Assembly (NCBI RefSeq): GCF_004011695.2
Contig: NC_082407.1
Coordinates: 1,922,001 to 1,986,000, forward strand
DNA length: 64,000 bases
Reading direction: 5' to 3'
DNA from: Ascochyta rabiei
Taxonomy: Eukaryota > Ascomycota > Dothideomycetes > Pleosporales > Didymellaceae
The translations under genes were made by a program, and so were the position numbers. Below, piece after piece: positions 1 through 11,842 of the stretch. Numbering within the stretch: the stretch's first letter is position 1; each line of letters begins with the position of its first letter. The notes beneath the pieces are model-generated. The model did not search any database, was not told the DNA's origin, and worked only from the letters and a program-made list of their open reading frames with translations.

Positions 1-810
1 CGTCTTTGTTCGCGCACTCGATGCAGTCAGCATGACTTGCCGCTGCTGCGAGAACTCATACCACTCTCGCCCGTGTGCATCCAGCACGCGGATTGTTGTT
101 GCATCAACACCTCCGCCTGCGCCTGTAAGACGCAACGCATAGACACGCACACTGTCACAACAGTCGTTCACCTCCTCTGGCTGTCATGGTGTTTGACCTT
201 TCCGGGGCCACAAGCGTCAGGATCTTACCTCTGCATGACGAACTTGTTTTGCGCGGCATTGACAGCTGCCAACCACCAGCTGTCAAGTAGCACGGCATCA
301 AGTCTGTTTCTACCTAGCACCCTCATGCGATTCAGAATAACCGAGGGGCTTGGTTCTGAACGCCCGCAATGGCCTGAACTGCGCCTCATCAATACCAGGC
401 AGCTGGGCGCTCTAGTAGTCGATCCTGGCCTTCGTCATGCGAGCAATCTATCTCCGCCGCCTCGCTAAACGAGAAGGGTACTGTTCCTCCGCATGGCTCC
501 ACCCACCTCATCTATTCTCCGATAATACAAGTAGAAGCGGTGTGTGTCGACTGCGAATCGACGAGTAGTTCACACCATCGTCGTTGCAAATGTACCGCAA
601 CATCCGTAACGGCAGACCTTGCGCGCTGCTGATTCCGAACTATGAGAGGAGGGAACGAGAGATCAACAGTGCCACACTTTGAATTCGTACAGTGAAATCG
701 TACAGCCAACATCCCACCGCAACCGGCAACACCCCAGATGCGAACTCCATTTCCACATACCCTCGAAAACCGCTAGTCTACTAAATACTCATCGCAATTG
801 ACATCGCAGC
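1..810. other. Left-edge non-coding stretch
   Basis: No convincing gene is seen here. Several open frames exist on both strands (the longest about 140 codons near 37-468) but none reads like a known protein, none has a good start context and none continues through a spliced model. The right end lies just 3' of VPS10, which is transcribed leftward, so roughly 600-810 probably contains its 3' untranslated region. Confidence 0.5.
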
Positions 811-3800
811 CTACACTTCCTCGTCGCTCTCGTCACCCAGCAGCTCGCCCTCATCTGGGTCCACGACTGCGTAGTCACCCCTGCCTCTAGAAAAGGAGCT
901 CCTGCTCGTGTACGTGCGACCACCGTAGCCTCCGCCACCTCTGCCACCGGAAACCATCCTCCACAGACTGCCGACAAGCATAGGAATAGCAGCGATGATA
1001 GCCACAAGCCCACTGACCACAGCGACTGGGTATTTGACCCACGGCGCATCTGAATTAAATCCGCCTCCCGAGTCGCCAAGGCGAATGGCACCAAACTTGC
1101 CTATCCCATTCCAATTTCTCCACACATAGTATCCAATGCCACCTGCCGCTGCAAATGGCAAAACGATGGCGAGGAAGAGAGCAAAGCCACCGATACCGTG
1201 TTTCTTCTGAAACTCTTCTTCGAAGCCGGGGCAAGGGTGCGGCGCGCCAACGTGGTCAAACTCCTGGCCGCCTTCGCAAGTGGAGAGTGGGATCTTGCGG
1301 AACGCGCTGTTGTCCCAGTACTCGCGAGCACCCTTCGAGCAGACGGCTTTGGGATCCTCGAGAGTAAGGCCGGGTATGAGAGTGCACTCGCCGCCAGGTT
1401 GGCGTTCGTAGTTGTACGCGCATTCAAAGTCACGACGCGTGCATGTGCAGTTGCGGGCGATCTCGTGCATGTGGTCGATTCGCTCCCCGTTCCTGCATCT
1501 GGCATCGCGCTTCTTGCGGTGGTACTCCGCTACATGGCCGAAGAGACACTCGGGCTGGTCTTGCTGCATGGGATGCTGAGGCGTCCAGAGGTCGTAATCG
1601 CCGCTGCCGGGATTCTTCTCGTCCAGATTACATTTCTTGGAGAACTCCTCCAGGCCAGAGAAGTCGACGTTGATAGCGACAAGTTCCTTGCCGTCCTTAC
1701 CCCAAAGGAGGAAGTTGAGGGACGTGTCGCTCGGTACTGTGGTGATGGCGTCGATACGAACAGCATGCTCGGCGAACTTGTAAAGGGTCCACTTATCGCC
1801 GCTGTCGAGCGAGTAGTACAGATGATCAGTGTCTTCGCCACGGCGGACAATGACGATGACTGAACCTTGATCACCAAACTCCCAAGCGTATGCACCCTTC
1901 TTGATCTCCTTCCAAGTGATACCAGCGTCAGTGGTCATGAACGTACTGGATTCACCAAGGGTAGCAAGCTCCGAGCCGACATTGCCCACACCAAGCATGA
2001 GGCCAACAGCCGTTGGAGAAGAATACGTTTCGCGAGGATCCGAGCGCTCTGTGTATCCGTGAATGTGCAGACTGCACTTCGCGGGGTTTGACACGTCGCA
2101 GCTATAGCTCTTGCCATCCGAGTCCTTTTCAGGGGCGTCAAGAGGTGCCCATTCGGCGCCGTCGTTGTGAGTGATGCGAGTCTGCTTCCTCTTTTTGGTG
2201 CCCTTGTTAACCTCGTCGACGTTTGCAATTATGTTGGCAAGTGCGACACCTTCCAGCCCCTGCATCTTCTCAAAGTCGACATAGCCTTCGGTGTTGCGGT
2301 TCACGCCATTCAAGCTCATCACATAAGAAGTACCATTGCTGTTACTCTTGATGATCGAACCGTACTCCTGGTCAGGGCGGGGGTTGACTGTGACGTGGAG
2401 AAAGATGGCGTGGGTAGAGCTGTCAAGCACCGTGTACGCTGTCTGGTGGTCGACGGCGAACTTTGGAGGGAACTTGGCTTCAGCGAAGATGTTGGCGTCC
2501 AGACTGGCAGAAAGCTCCAATGACTTCCCGTCCTTGCCCTTGGTCGCAACAATGATAAACTCAGACATGGTTGCAAACTCGACAACCGATTCGAATTTGA
2601 CGTCCTTCTTCTTGAACCAATCGTCACTGGAGATGAGCTCCACTGGGGCGCCCATTTCTTCTTTGGTGTACTGCTCGCAGAAGACTCGCTCTTCCTTGAC
2701 ATCGCGACCGGCTTCGTGCCAGACAAATGCACACTTCTTGACGTAAGGAAGCATGGCCTCCCAACTTCCAGAAACACCATTCTTTTGTGAGACATAGGAG
2801 ACCGTGTGGCAGTCTTTGTCGCCCAGCTTTTCGCAATGTTCGCCACCGAGCCAGATGAGCCAGCCCTTCTGCTTTGGGTGGAATTGCAGGATCTGAAGCA
2901 ATTGCGTGTTCGGCATGACAGGAGCTTCGAAAGAATGGATGCTATCTTTCAAACCACGGTCTTCCGAGTAGTATACCTTCTTGGAAGCGGTGAGGAAGTA
3001 GACGTAGTTGTTTTCGTAGGTGTGGGGGTAGATCCGCACAATCTCGTCGTCAACAGCCTTCTTCCACTTCTTGCCATGGTCGTGGGTGATGTAAGCCTCG
3101 CGCTCAGACGTCAGTAGGACAATGGTCTCGTCGCGATCTCTGGCGTTGTCGCTGTCGTCCCTGTTCTGCGCATCACGCTCCAGATAGTAGTGTTCCATGA
3201 AGTTGCTGCCCTTGAACTTGGTGATCTCGCTAGTGATCTTGTCGCTCTTCGGTGGGGGTCTCTCTGCATCGCCGCAGGGCCTCTCAACCTCTCGGTCTCG
3301 CTCGGTCTCGCCCTTACACTGGTTGCCAGGGATCTTTCTCCAGCCTGAGCTACCCTTGTACGTCTTATCGTCACCTTTGCAAGCACCCGCAGGCAGTCTC
3401 ACCTGATCAGAAGGTTCGCATTTCATCTCTTTGCCCTCGCCGTTGGGTGTGAAGTTAACGTCGCATTCATAGTCTCGGACTGCATCGCACTCGCAGGGCT
3501 CGAAGCGTGGCGTAGGGTCCTTGAATGGTTCAGAAACAAAGCAGTCAGCGTCCCATTTGCGCCTCTTGAACAGCTGCTTGTGACCCATGACGCAGCTCGG
3601 CTTCCCATCGTCTTCCTTGCGCACTGACCAGTCTTCGAAATCCTTTTCTCCACACTTTCGTTCGTGAAGCTCAGAGAAGTCGAGATGAATGATGACATGC
3701 TCGCGGCCACCGCCGTCTTTCTTCTTAGATGCATAGAGCATGAACTTCTGACTTGTCGAGTCGGGAAGAGTAGTGAGCTCGCGAGCGCGGAACTTGTATC

Positions 3801-5305
3801 CGACGTCGATCTCTTTCCAGGTGTTCTTGCGTCCATGTTTGAGGGAGTACATGACCTTGTCAGTATCACCCTCATCGTAGACCGCTACCAAGATCGAACC
3901 TTGGTCACCGAACTCGTACTTGTGCGCTTCCTCGAGAGCTAATTCCCAGGTAAGACCGGCGTCGTCCGAGACGTATAGATCACCATCGGTGTATTTGCCT
4001 AACTGGTCTCCGGTGTTACCGACACCCATGACCATTCCGGGGGCCAAACTGGAGAAAACGCGACCACTGTTGTGTAGGTCTGTAACCGAATGCAGGTGTA
4101 AGTCCTTATCTTTGCCCTTGACCTCGAGCTTTTCAAAGGTTCTTCCGTCGTCAAAACTGATCTTGGACTTCAGCTTTTTCGGTGATCCTTTCTTCTCGTA
4201 GTCCTTCCAGTTATCGACGAGATTGACCATGACCACACCCTGTATGTTGGCGATCTTCTCGAAGTCTACAAAGCCTCGCTCGTTGCGGTTCATGTGCTCA
4301 ACGTTCTTCGTGAAGTAGGTCCCGTTCGAGTTGCTCGTGTAGAGTGTGCCCATCGCGGTGTACTTTGACGTCATAACGTCGACCTGGATACTGTAGTTCG
4401 TCGATTCGAGGATCGTGTATGCGTCTTGCTCGACCTTGTGGTCACCAAATTCAGCATGGTGCCAGGTGTCGGTATCGGTTGTGACGTATAGGGTGAGTTC
4501 GCTCGAGTGGTCGGCCTTAGCGGCTGCAACGATGTAGCCTTTCACAGCTGCCATGTTTGCCATGCCTTGTACGGTGCGCCCCGAGGACATTACTGGCTCG
4601 TCGAAGTCTTTGAAGTAACTGTGACAATTAGCAAGTTTTATGATCCTGGATAAGTGTCCCAACTTACTTGTCAGATGTCAGAAGCCTGAAGTCCTTCGTC
4701 CTGTCTGAGTATTTGCCTCTGGTGATGCACAGGATGCGGTCATCGTGCTTATCACTATCCATAAGGAATCTCTCAGAACCCTTTGCCCACTGACACATAC
4801 GGCGGTCCTCGATGAGAAGCTTCGGTTCTGACTTGAAGCCATCGGTGGTGTAGTATGTGCGTCCCAAGCATGGCGCGGTGAAGCAGTTATCGATCTCGTT
4901 GATCAGGATCTTCTTGGGATCTGTCGCATGCCAACTGAGAGGGGCTTCTGGGGAGGGTGGGAGCTCTGTCTTAAAGGAAGACCAATTCTCTCCTTGATCG
5001 TACGTGATCCAGTGTTTTGTCTCGCCCAAGACTGTGGCAACGTTGTTGTCGTACGGACTCTTGAGTATGCCGTTTCCGTTCATTTCCTCTTCCCGCTTCC
5101 AGCCTTTCCCGGCATCTTTGGATCTCCAAATTCTCCCGCTCTCAAGCTCCTGTAACAGTGCGACCGCAGAGTCGTCGAAGTAGAGGATATTCACAATCTC
5201 ATTCTTGAACGCAGTCGTCTCGACGAGCGGCGTTTCTTTCTTGGCGGCGATAGAAGGCGCAAGTGCCAATAAAGCCGGCAGCAGCAGGCCTGCGTTATAC
5301 CGCAT
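811..5305 (-). CDS. VPS10: Vacuolar protein sorting receptor Vps10 (sortilin family)
   Basis: Type I membrane receptor that sorts soluble vacuolar hydrolases such as carboxypeptidase Y between late Golgi and endosome. There are two exons, 4668-5305 and 811-4618, joined by a 49-bp intron (4619-4667, donor GTAAGT, acceptor CACAG); the join gives LLTSDNYFKDF and a protein of 1481 residues, the usual fungal length. Visible: an N-terminal signal peptide (MRYNAGLLLPALLALAPSIA), two tandem Vps10 beta-propeller domains with repeated Asp-box-like motifs (for example SDDAGLTWE, TTDAGITWK), each followed by a Cys-rich 10CC module, a membrane helix at about 1355-1379, a second hydrophobic segment at about 1410-1430, and an acidic tail ending GELLGDESDEEV. 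The tail carries the sorting information in this family. The start codon is the first ATG before the signal peptide. Confidence 0.96.
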
Positions 5306-6455
5306 GATGCATAGAGGCGATAGAAACTGTGGAGGGTGAAGGATGGATTGGACGCGTGCTTATTTGACAGCTGGCTGCTTCGCCGTCTGCAGCCCTGTCG
5401 TGCTGGAGGCAATAGCTTGGCGCGCTGAAACACTGGACGCGACGCAACGGAGACGCTATGGCAAAGGTTCGGCGACGCGGTATGAGATGCTCTTAACGTG
5501 GGACACGATTACCGCAAGCAAATATGCACAATGAGAAAGAAATGCGCTGCAAAGTGATGCGGATTGGGAAGACACAGCTCTCGTTCTTCGCTGTTGGTCC
5601 CGGTGACGCGCGGAGCTGCGGCAACTGTCCGCACCCAAGATCCCTGCTGGCACTTGCGGTTATCGTTCCTACTACGAACTTCAAACGGAGTATATTGGCA
5701 TACTGAACGACTGTGCGACATTACCCTTTCTCTGACACCGCCCTTGAATATCACACAAAACCATTCCATCTCTACTGCTATTGCATCTTCGAGAGATCAT
5801 AATCATTTTCTCTTGCGCACGCTTGTCAGGCTGTGGCCCAGCCAGCACATCAAATGCGCATGCACGTGCCATGTTACAGGGCTCGTAGGGATTTGAGATA
5901 TAGTACCCTCTGCTCACGAACGACCATAGGCACCGGTCTCGTATTGACCCAGATAGCAGTAAGCCCAGATTCGTCTTTCTTCTCGTCTGAAGTAAGACGA
6001 GTGGCCGAACATGTTTTTTTCAGTCGCCACGTCTGCATACGACTGCCCTGTCAAGATGCTTCCAAGACTTCAGCCGCCGCAAAAGCCGGAAGACTGCTGG
6101 GGCCGCGGCTGGTTGAACACCCATTCATGATAAACAATTTTGACACTAGCTACGAAAATGAGAAACTCAGTCGCTCAGCGCCAACATTGCCGACGATGTA
6201 CGTCCGGCGCTTCGTGAGGGATTAGCTTAAGCTCACTGGCTCATAGCCCAGCATCCACTCTGACATTCGACTGTGCCTCCCTCAGGCAAAGCAAGATTGT
6301 TCTTGGAAGGTACTGCGCCGCATAGCGCAGCTCGTAAACTTGTGTGTTAAAAGCATAGTTGTTCGCCAGATGGTACTTGTGCATCCAATCCTTATAGTAA
6401 GCGTGCACGGGTTTGCAACAATGTCTTTTGAGCTTGAGCCTAACCTCATCAATCG
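5306..6455. other. Intergenic region upstream of VPS10
   Basis: This 1.15 kb lies between the divergent VPS10 gene and the decayed membrane-protein gene. It must hold the VPS10 promoter near 5306-5600. Short open frames on both strands show no recognisable protein and no supporting splice structure. Confidence 0.45.
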
Positions 6456-8773
6456 TTGTGTATGGTAGGTACTTATCGACTTCATCTTGAACAACTACGA
6501 ACTAGGGCTGTTGCTTACACATCCATCAGGACTAATTTGGCTCATGGCCCTATCACGGGCAAGACAATCACGACCGACACCCAAACTGGGAACATCATAG
6601 TTGCTTTGTTAGCTGTCCTATCGATACTAGGTCAGCCGCATTACTTCAAGTTCTGAGCGGTGCTCACAGATTTTAGCTACTGCACACTTATGGCATCTCG
6701 TTATCTTTCCGATACATCAAGTACGTGCTACTGGACGGCCAGAAGATGCGCTCTTCAGGCAACAATAGGCGCTGCTATGCACACTACCGTCACCAAGTTC
6801 TGTCATGGCCGATACCATCAAGCTGTGGCGGGCTTGGAGAGGGAAGGCTGAAAGACCATTGCTCCATTCGCTGGCCCTTTTGATTATTGCAGTTCTCTTC
6901 ACGACAGCCACAGGTGCATCCAGTCTTTTCTCCTCACTCTTCATCGACAAAACCAGCTTAGAGGTTCTAGTCAAAAGCCGCAATTGCGGATGAGCACATC
7001 CAATCCGCATGTTCGACCAAAGCTACGTTCGGCCGGTCAAGTTGGCAACTACTCCATACGCCAATCGATGCTATACTAACGAAGCAAACACAAGCAGCAA
7101 TAAGCTTCCATCGACTTATAATTCTCTAGCCCAACGCTAGTTACCATTCAATACCAGTCGTGCCCCATGCCCCTTCGAGAAACAAGCTTGTAAACTGAAT
7201 ATTGACTCAGCCATGTACGACGCTGTACTTACGAATGTTGGCCCTTCGTTTGGCCTTAACCTACAAGACTCCGATGGCGTCAAGTTCCGTCAAAAGATGA
7301 CATGTTCGCTCATGGCCATCAACACCAAGTATAACACCGGAGTCCGCTGCAGTGCTGAGGAAGATGGCTCATGGGCTCCCGATTCTTCGACTTACCCACA
7401 TTCTCTTTAATTCAAATACGGATAGTTATATCGTGGTTCTGTCGACGGAATTACGTGGGCTGTAGATCAGGATGAAGCCATACTGCTCCAGCGATATTCG
7501 CTGAAGTGTGCAAACCCCGATCGTGACCCATCGCTATTACTGACATGCCGCCAGTACAATCTGGAACTATACGAATCCTCTAGCGCCAGTTCCTCGAGGC
7601 TTCAATCCGCGACCTGAGCTTCGTCGTGATAATACGACACTTACGATGATCATTGTCGGTCTCAACGCTGTTACATACGAGAACAAGGTCAAAGATCCGC
7701 TCTTCAATGCAACCATGCTAACGGAAGTTAAAGGCTTGGGCAGCAAGGGCGGTCGCCCGATACGAACCTTGCACGTAAGGTAGGATGGACTCACATGTTC
7801 TTGGCAGGCGAGTGCTCGAGCGAACTTGGATGCATAGTACAAGTCATTTCCTAATCTCTCCCAGTACCAATTCTGCTATAAGCTTGCGTCGGGGAAAGAC
7901 GAGTGCACCGAGCTAGGCGAGCTACCTCTCAGCATCTTTCTGGGAAACCTTCCTCCTCCGCCTAACATCGACTTTAGCACGTTTCCGAATGCAAATGAAA
8001 TGCAAAAGACGATCTTAAGGCTAATCACGACATCTGCATATGAGTTCAACATCGCAAACGTAGCCCTCGACTTATTGACTGGGTTTCTCGAGAGAACCCC
8101 GATATCGAAAGAGGGTTGCCCGATGATCAGTGGCTGCGCGAATTGATTCGCTGGCAAAGGTAGATATTGGCGTCGTTACAGGTTGCGATGATCGACTATT
8201 CTATAGGCCCAGGAGTGCGAGACAGTGCTTATCCCCTATACTTTCCACCTAGAACAGACGCAGAAAAACAGCTTTGCAAGATGCAAAAGATGCGAAAATC
8301 CGGCAAGGTTGTGAGTCTACAGCTTTACCGTTCTGGCTTTATCAACCTGACAGCCAAACAGGAACGCCAACGTCTTCGGCTTATCTTTCATTATCGCCTT
8401 CTTTGTGCTCGTCGCCATCCTTGACATTTTCATCCTCAAGTTCAAGATCTACTTTAGCAAATTCCGGGCCGCGCTCAGTCCTCGCATTGACTGCTGGATC
8501 CAAGATGGTATCTGGCAACTACAAAGGCGAGCCTATGAAGGTGAAGGATACCGCAGTTGGACGGATCTGGAAGCGGATATTCCACTTACTGATGAGAAGA
8601 CGTTGAAAGATTTATCGATCCTGTGGCTGCCGGGTAAGAGTCCGGCGTTGAGGGGCCATGCATTGAGGGATCCTGCGGTGAACTTTGGAGACACGTGCGA
8701 CTCGACGTCAACCTTTGCCCCATTTACAATCGTTGAAGCGGAATGGGGCGACAGAGACAGTAGGGCCTGTTGA
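6456..8773 (+). pseudogene. Decayed multi-pass membrane protein gene of unknown function
   Basis: Stretches of good protein sequence run in order on the plus strand but are interrupted. Segments include TNLAHGPITGKTIT (about 6530), SPSSVMADTIKLWRAW (about 6790), a membrane helix (LLIIAVLFTTATGASSLF), NTSRAPCPFEKQACKLN, LPDDQWLRELIRWQR, AEKQLCKMQKMRKSGKV and the tail PRIDCWIQDGIWQLQRRAYE. I recognise this order from a hypothetical membrane protein family common in Pleosporales (from memory, no search). In-frame stops lie at 6766, 6991, 7138, 7408, 7423 and 8161; frames shift near 7560, 7757 and 8110. At least four stops sit where alignment expects Gln or Trp, so CAG-to-TAG or TGG-to-TGA changes explain them. 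A 43-bp intron (8311-8353) is plausible. The 5' limit is uncertain. An alternative is a live gene with many introns, but the frameshifts plus stops make that unlikely. Confidence 0.7.
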
Positions 8774-8977
8774 GGAGGGTCGGGGGGGGGCTTGGACTGT
8801 TAGGATACTTCAGAATTTGAGTCCATATATTGAGATAGATGGACACCAGTAATTTTTATGAACCGTAGCGTATGTCAGTATTGTTCAGATTAGATCGGGC
8901 AAAAGGAAAAGGGACAGGACAGCGAGCGCAAAACCGATGTGTTTTAGGGGCAAAAAGGACGGAAAAGCAAAAAGAAG

Positions 8978-9086
8978 TGGACCGGCAGGTGATCGAAACC
9001 TGGACCTCCCGCATTTTGATCTCTAACTGATCTCAACTGACCTGTCTTGATGCAAAGCGGGCGCTCTACCACTGAGCCACAGGCCC
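8978..9086 (-). tRNA. tRNA-Ala(UGC) with a 37-nt intron
   Basis: Read on the minus strand, the cloverleaf starts GGGCCTG at 9086. The D arm is GCTC-AGTGGTA-GAGC, the anticodon stem CCCGC/GCGGG, the anticodon TGC at 9052-9054, the variable loop is 5 nt, the T arm is CAGGT-TTCGATC-ACCTG, and the acceptor 3' strand is CCGGTCC with discriminator A at 8978. A 37-nt intron (9014-9050) lies one base after the anticodon, the canonical position. The acceptor stem contains the G3:U70 wobble pair, the main alanine identity element, which supports the Ala call independently of the anticodon. One acceptor pair (position 6:67) is a U-C mismatch. CCA is not encoded, as expected for a nuclear tRNA. Confidence 0.9.
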
Positions 9087-9543
9087 CAATTAAGTAATCA
9101 ACGCTTCTGAACATCCTATTGGAAGCTCGAGATGGTGAATTGATTCGATAGAAGTTTCGGAAAATTTATGCTTATTATGTTTTATTAAAATAGTGGTTGC
9201 ACGCAGACGTCTCCACCGAAATTCACATAATTCGGAAGAGCATTGCAGGCTTAGTGTGGGGCCGTGATGCTAGCCTGATAGGTAGGCGCACAGCCACAAC
9301 TTGGCGTATCACGGACGAACCACACGTCAGCTCCCGAACACAGTTGCGCTCAAGTCCGCAACAACACAAGACATTCTCCCAAACACGCCCAGGTAGCCTA
9401 ACAATTCGCCCGTAACACGGACTCACACCCTCAACCCTTACTGCGACTACCAACCGTCCACTTAGGCTACGTTGCATGCGCACTCGCAGCTCGCATTGCG
9501 CTTCTCAGGCCTCCGACCGCTCTGACGATTACCAACCGGCACA

Positions 9544-10892
9544 ATGGGATCGCTGGTGACCTACTTCATGGACGTGGTCTACTCGTTCACAAATTGTATG
9601 GTGTGCTTTCCGAGCTCCCCGCAGCTCAAGATCAACAGCCGGAGCTTCAAGATACTACGGTTGCTAGGCGAGGTAAACATGCTACGCTTCCCATCTGCTG
9701 TACTTTCGACTGACACCTTGATTACAGGGCGGGTTCTCATACGTATATCTCGTACAAGACAATTCGAATCAACAACTCCTTGCGCTCAAGAAGATCCGAT
9801 GTCCCTTCGGTCAGGAGAGCGTCAGCTTGGCATTGAGGGAGGTTGAGGCATACACGTTGTTCTCGCCGCATCCCAACATTATACACTCGATCGACTACTC
9901 AGTCGAGACAGACAAGTCAGATCCCTCGGCAAAGACTGTATACATTCTCCTCCCATACTACCGCCGCGGCAATCTACAAGACATGATCAACGCGAACCTG
10001 GTCAACCACACAAAGTTCCCTGAAAAGAGGCTGATGGTGCTCTTCTTGGGTGTTTGCAAAGCGCTCAAGGCTATGCACCAGTACAAGGTTAAGGGAGGGC
10101 CAGGCGGCGCGAAGAGCGACAGCAAGGCCAAGAAGGTCAGGAGAGACGCAGCGCGCGCTGATGCCGAGGCAGCACAGAGCATGGAGATGCGGCCCAGCAG
10201 AAGACACCATGAAGGCGACGACGAAGATGATGAGCAAGCAGAGGGTCTGCTAGAAGAGAGCAATGTCACAATGGCGCAAGAAGGCATTGCGCCGGGCGGA
10301 GAGCGGGCGTACGCGCATCGCGACATCAAGCCTGGTATGTACTGACGGCTTGAATGTGTGTCTTCCACTTACTGATTGCGCAGGCAACATTATGATTGAT
10401 GATGACGGCAAGTCACCCATCCTCATGGATCTCGGATCATTAGCACCTTCGCCAACACCAATCACCTCCCGTTCGCTTGCCCTGCAAGTTCAGGATACAG
10501 CCGCCGAACACTCCACGATGCCTTACCGCGCTCCAGAACTTTTCGATGTGAAAACCGGCTCGGTCATCGATACAAAAGTTGACATCTGGTCGCTCGGCTG
10601 CACGTTGTACGCCTGCCTGGTTGGCAAGTCACCATTTGAGTCCAGAAGCGATGAGACTGGTGGAAGCCTGAGTATTTGCGTGCTTGGCGGCGACTGGAGA
10701 TTCCCAGATGAGGGTCCACAGAGGGGCAAGCAGAAGCAGCCAACGGACAGCGAGGCGATTAGCGATCCCGTAAAGGACGTTGTACGGAAATGCCTGATGC
10801 TAGAACCCAGCGACAGGCCTGATGTGGATGAGTTGATCAGCATAGTGGAGGACGTTCTGCAGAACCTGCCTGAAGATGGATCAGACAACTAA
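9544..10892 (+). CDS. ENV7: STK16/Env7-type serine/threonine kinase (NAK family)
   Basis: A membrane-anchored NAK-family kinase; yeast Env7 acts at the vacuole and human STK16 at the Golgi. Exons are 9544-9672, 9728-10334 and 10384-10892 (introns of 55 and 49 bp, both in phase), giving 414 residues. Visible: N-terminal MGS and Cys residues in NCMVC that could be acylated as in STK16/Env7 (inference), glycine loop GEGGFSYVYLV, ATP-binding Lys at about residue 64 (ALKKI), catalytic HRD with Asp about 242 (AHRDIKPGNIM), and DLG in place of DFG (ILMDLGS), which is characteristic of the STK16 branch. An unusual insert of about 70 residues, Lys/Arg/Ala-rich then acidic, sits just before the catalytic loop (about 165-236). 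The downstream lobe keeps APE (YRAPELF) and DIWSLGC. Confidence 0.92.
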
Positions 10893-11800
10893 GCGTGATT
10901 TGCAGAGCCAAAGTCTTGACGATTCTGTATTACTATTTGTGCCCCAGGCTGATGTTCACTCGATTTTCGAGGAATTTATCATGAAGAATATACCCATTTG
11001 AAGACAACTTGTAGCTTCTTGGTGGAGTTTAGAAAGTGTTCCTGGCATCAGTGACACCATGCCGTATGTCAAATCTCAAGATGTTTCTGACATATCGTCC
11101 GACTCGCTCAGCGACAAAAGCACTCAAATTCTCGATCACGCCCTAACCTTCATCCACCGCAACCTCAAAGACTGTTTGAAGGTCTTGTAGTAATCATCGA
11201 TGGTCCACTCGTCTTGCGTGGTCTTTCCTACCATACTCATGTGCATGTCGCCCCAAGGACTGCCAAAAGTATCTCGGGGGCGATTTTGTAATAATTGGGG
11301 AGGCAACGTCATGTCACTCTGGTGTGAAAAGTGCAGTCTTGTTTTGACAAAGAAGTCTGGGCCCTTCAGCATTTCTCGGGCAGTAGGCTCGAAAACGCAA
11401 TATATACTGTATTTCCCGTCATGCTCATCTTCAAGGAATTCCCACAGAACTGCTCTGAGTGCTTCTTACTATTACAGGGAAACACATGCTCATGGCTAGT
11501 CTTAACAGCATCATAAGTCAGATCGACGAATCAGCCCCCTGCAGCACCAAGATCCAGCAGTTCTATATTGACTTTGAGTTCAGAAATAAAGACAACGTTG
11601 AAGAAGATATCGATCAATATACAAGTCAATGAGTGTACAAGTCATCCTGCCGGCGGCATCGATGGTACGGATTCGCTTCGCACCGACGTCGGCTCATCAT
11701 CGACCGTATCGCCCAACCACCCACGCCTGTCGTCGCGCCAAGCAGAGGAGCTTCGCACACCGCTAAGCTCTCCAAAGCAATGATATGATTGGATAGCGTA
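10893..11800. other. Intergenic region between kinase gene and transposon
   Basis: No supported gene. The first 200 bp are probably the 3' untranslated region of the kinase gene. A minus-strand frame at 11136-11372 (78 codons, containing PQLLQNRPRDTFGSPWGDMH and DEWTIDDYYKTF) looks more protein-like than its surroundings and may be a fragment of a decayed gene, but I do not recognise the family. Confidence 0.35.
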
Positions 11801-11802
11801 TA

Positions 11803-11842
11803 CCGTGTCTGTGCGCGCAACAACTAGAGTCGCGCAACAACC
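11803..11842 (+). repeat. Left terminal inverted repeat of the pogo-type element
   Basis: This 40-nt repeat begins CCGTGTCTGTGCGCGCAAC and matches the reverse complement of 13892-13931 at 36 of 40 positions. All four differences are transitions (T for C or A for G), and the left copy carries the mutated base each time. It contains GCGCAACAAC twice, a possible transposase-binding repeat (inference). Confidence 0.92.

Noticed and set aside
37..468. Open frame of 143 codons on the plus strand at the left edge
   Set aside because: The translated sequence has no family resemblance, is Cys/Ser/Leu-rich as chance frames often are, and has no supporting context.
11136..11372. Minus-strand frame of 78 codons containing SPWGDMHMSMVG
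   Set aside because: It seems protein-like but is short, has no recognised relatives and no complete gene model; left as a possible gene fragment only.
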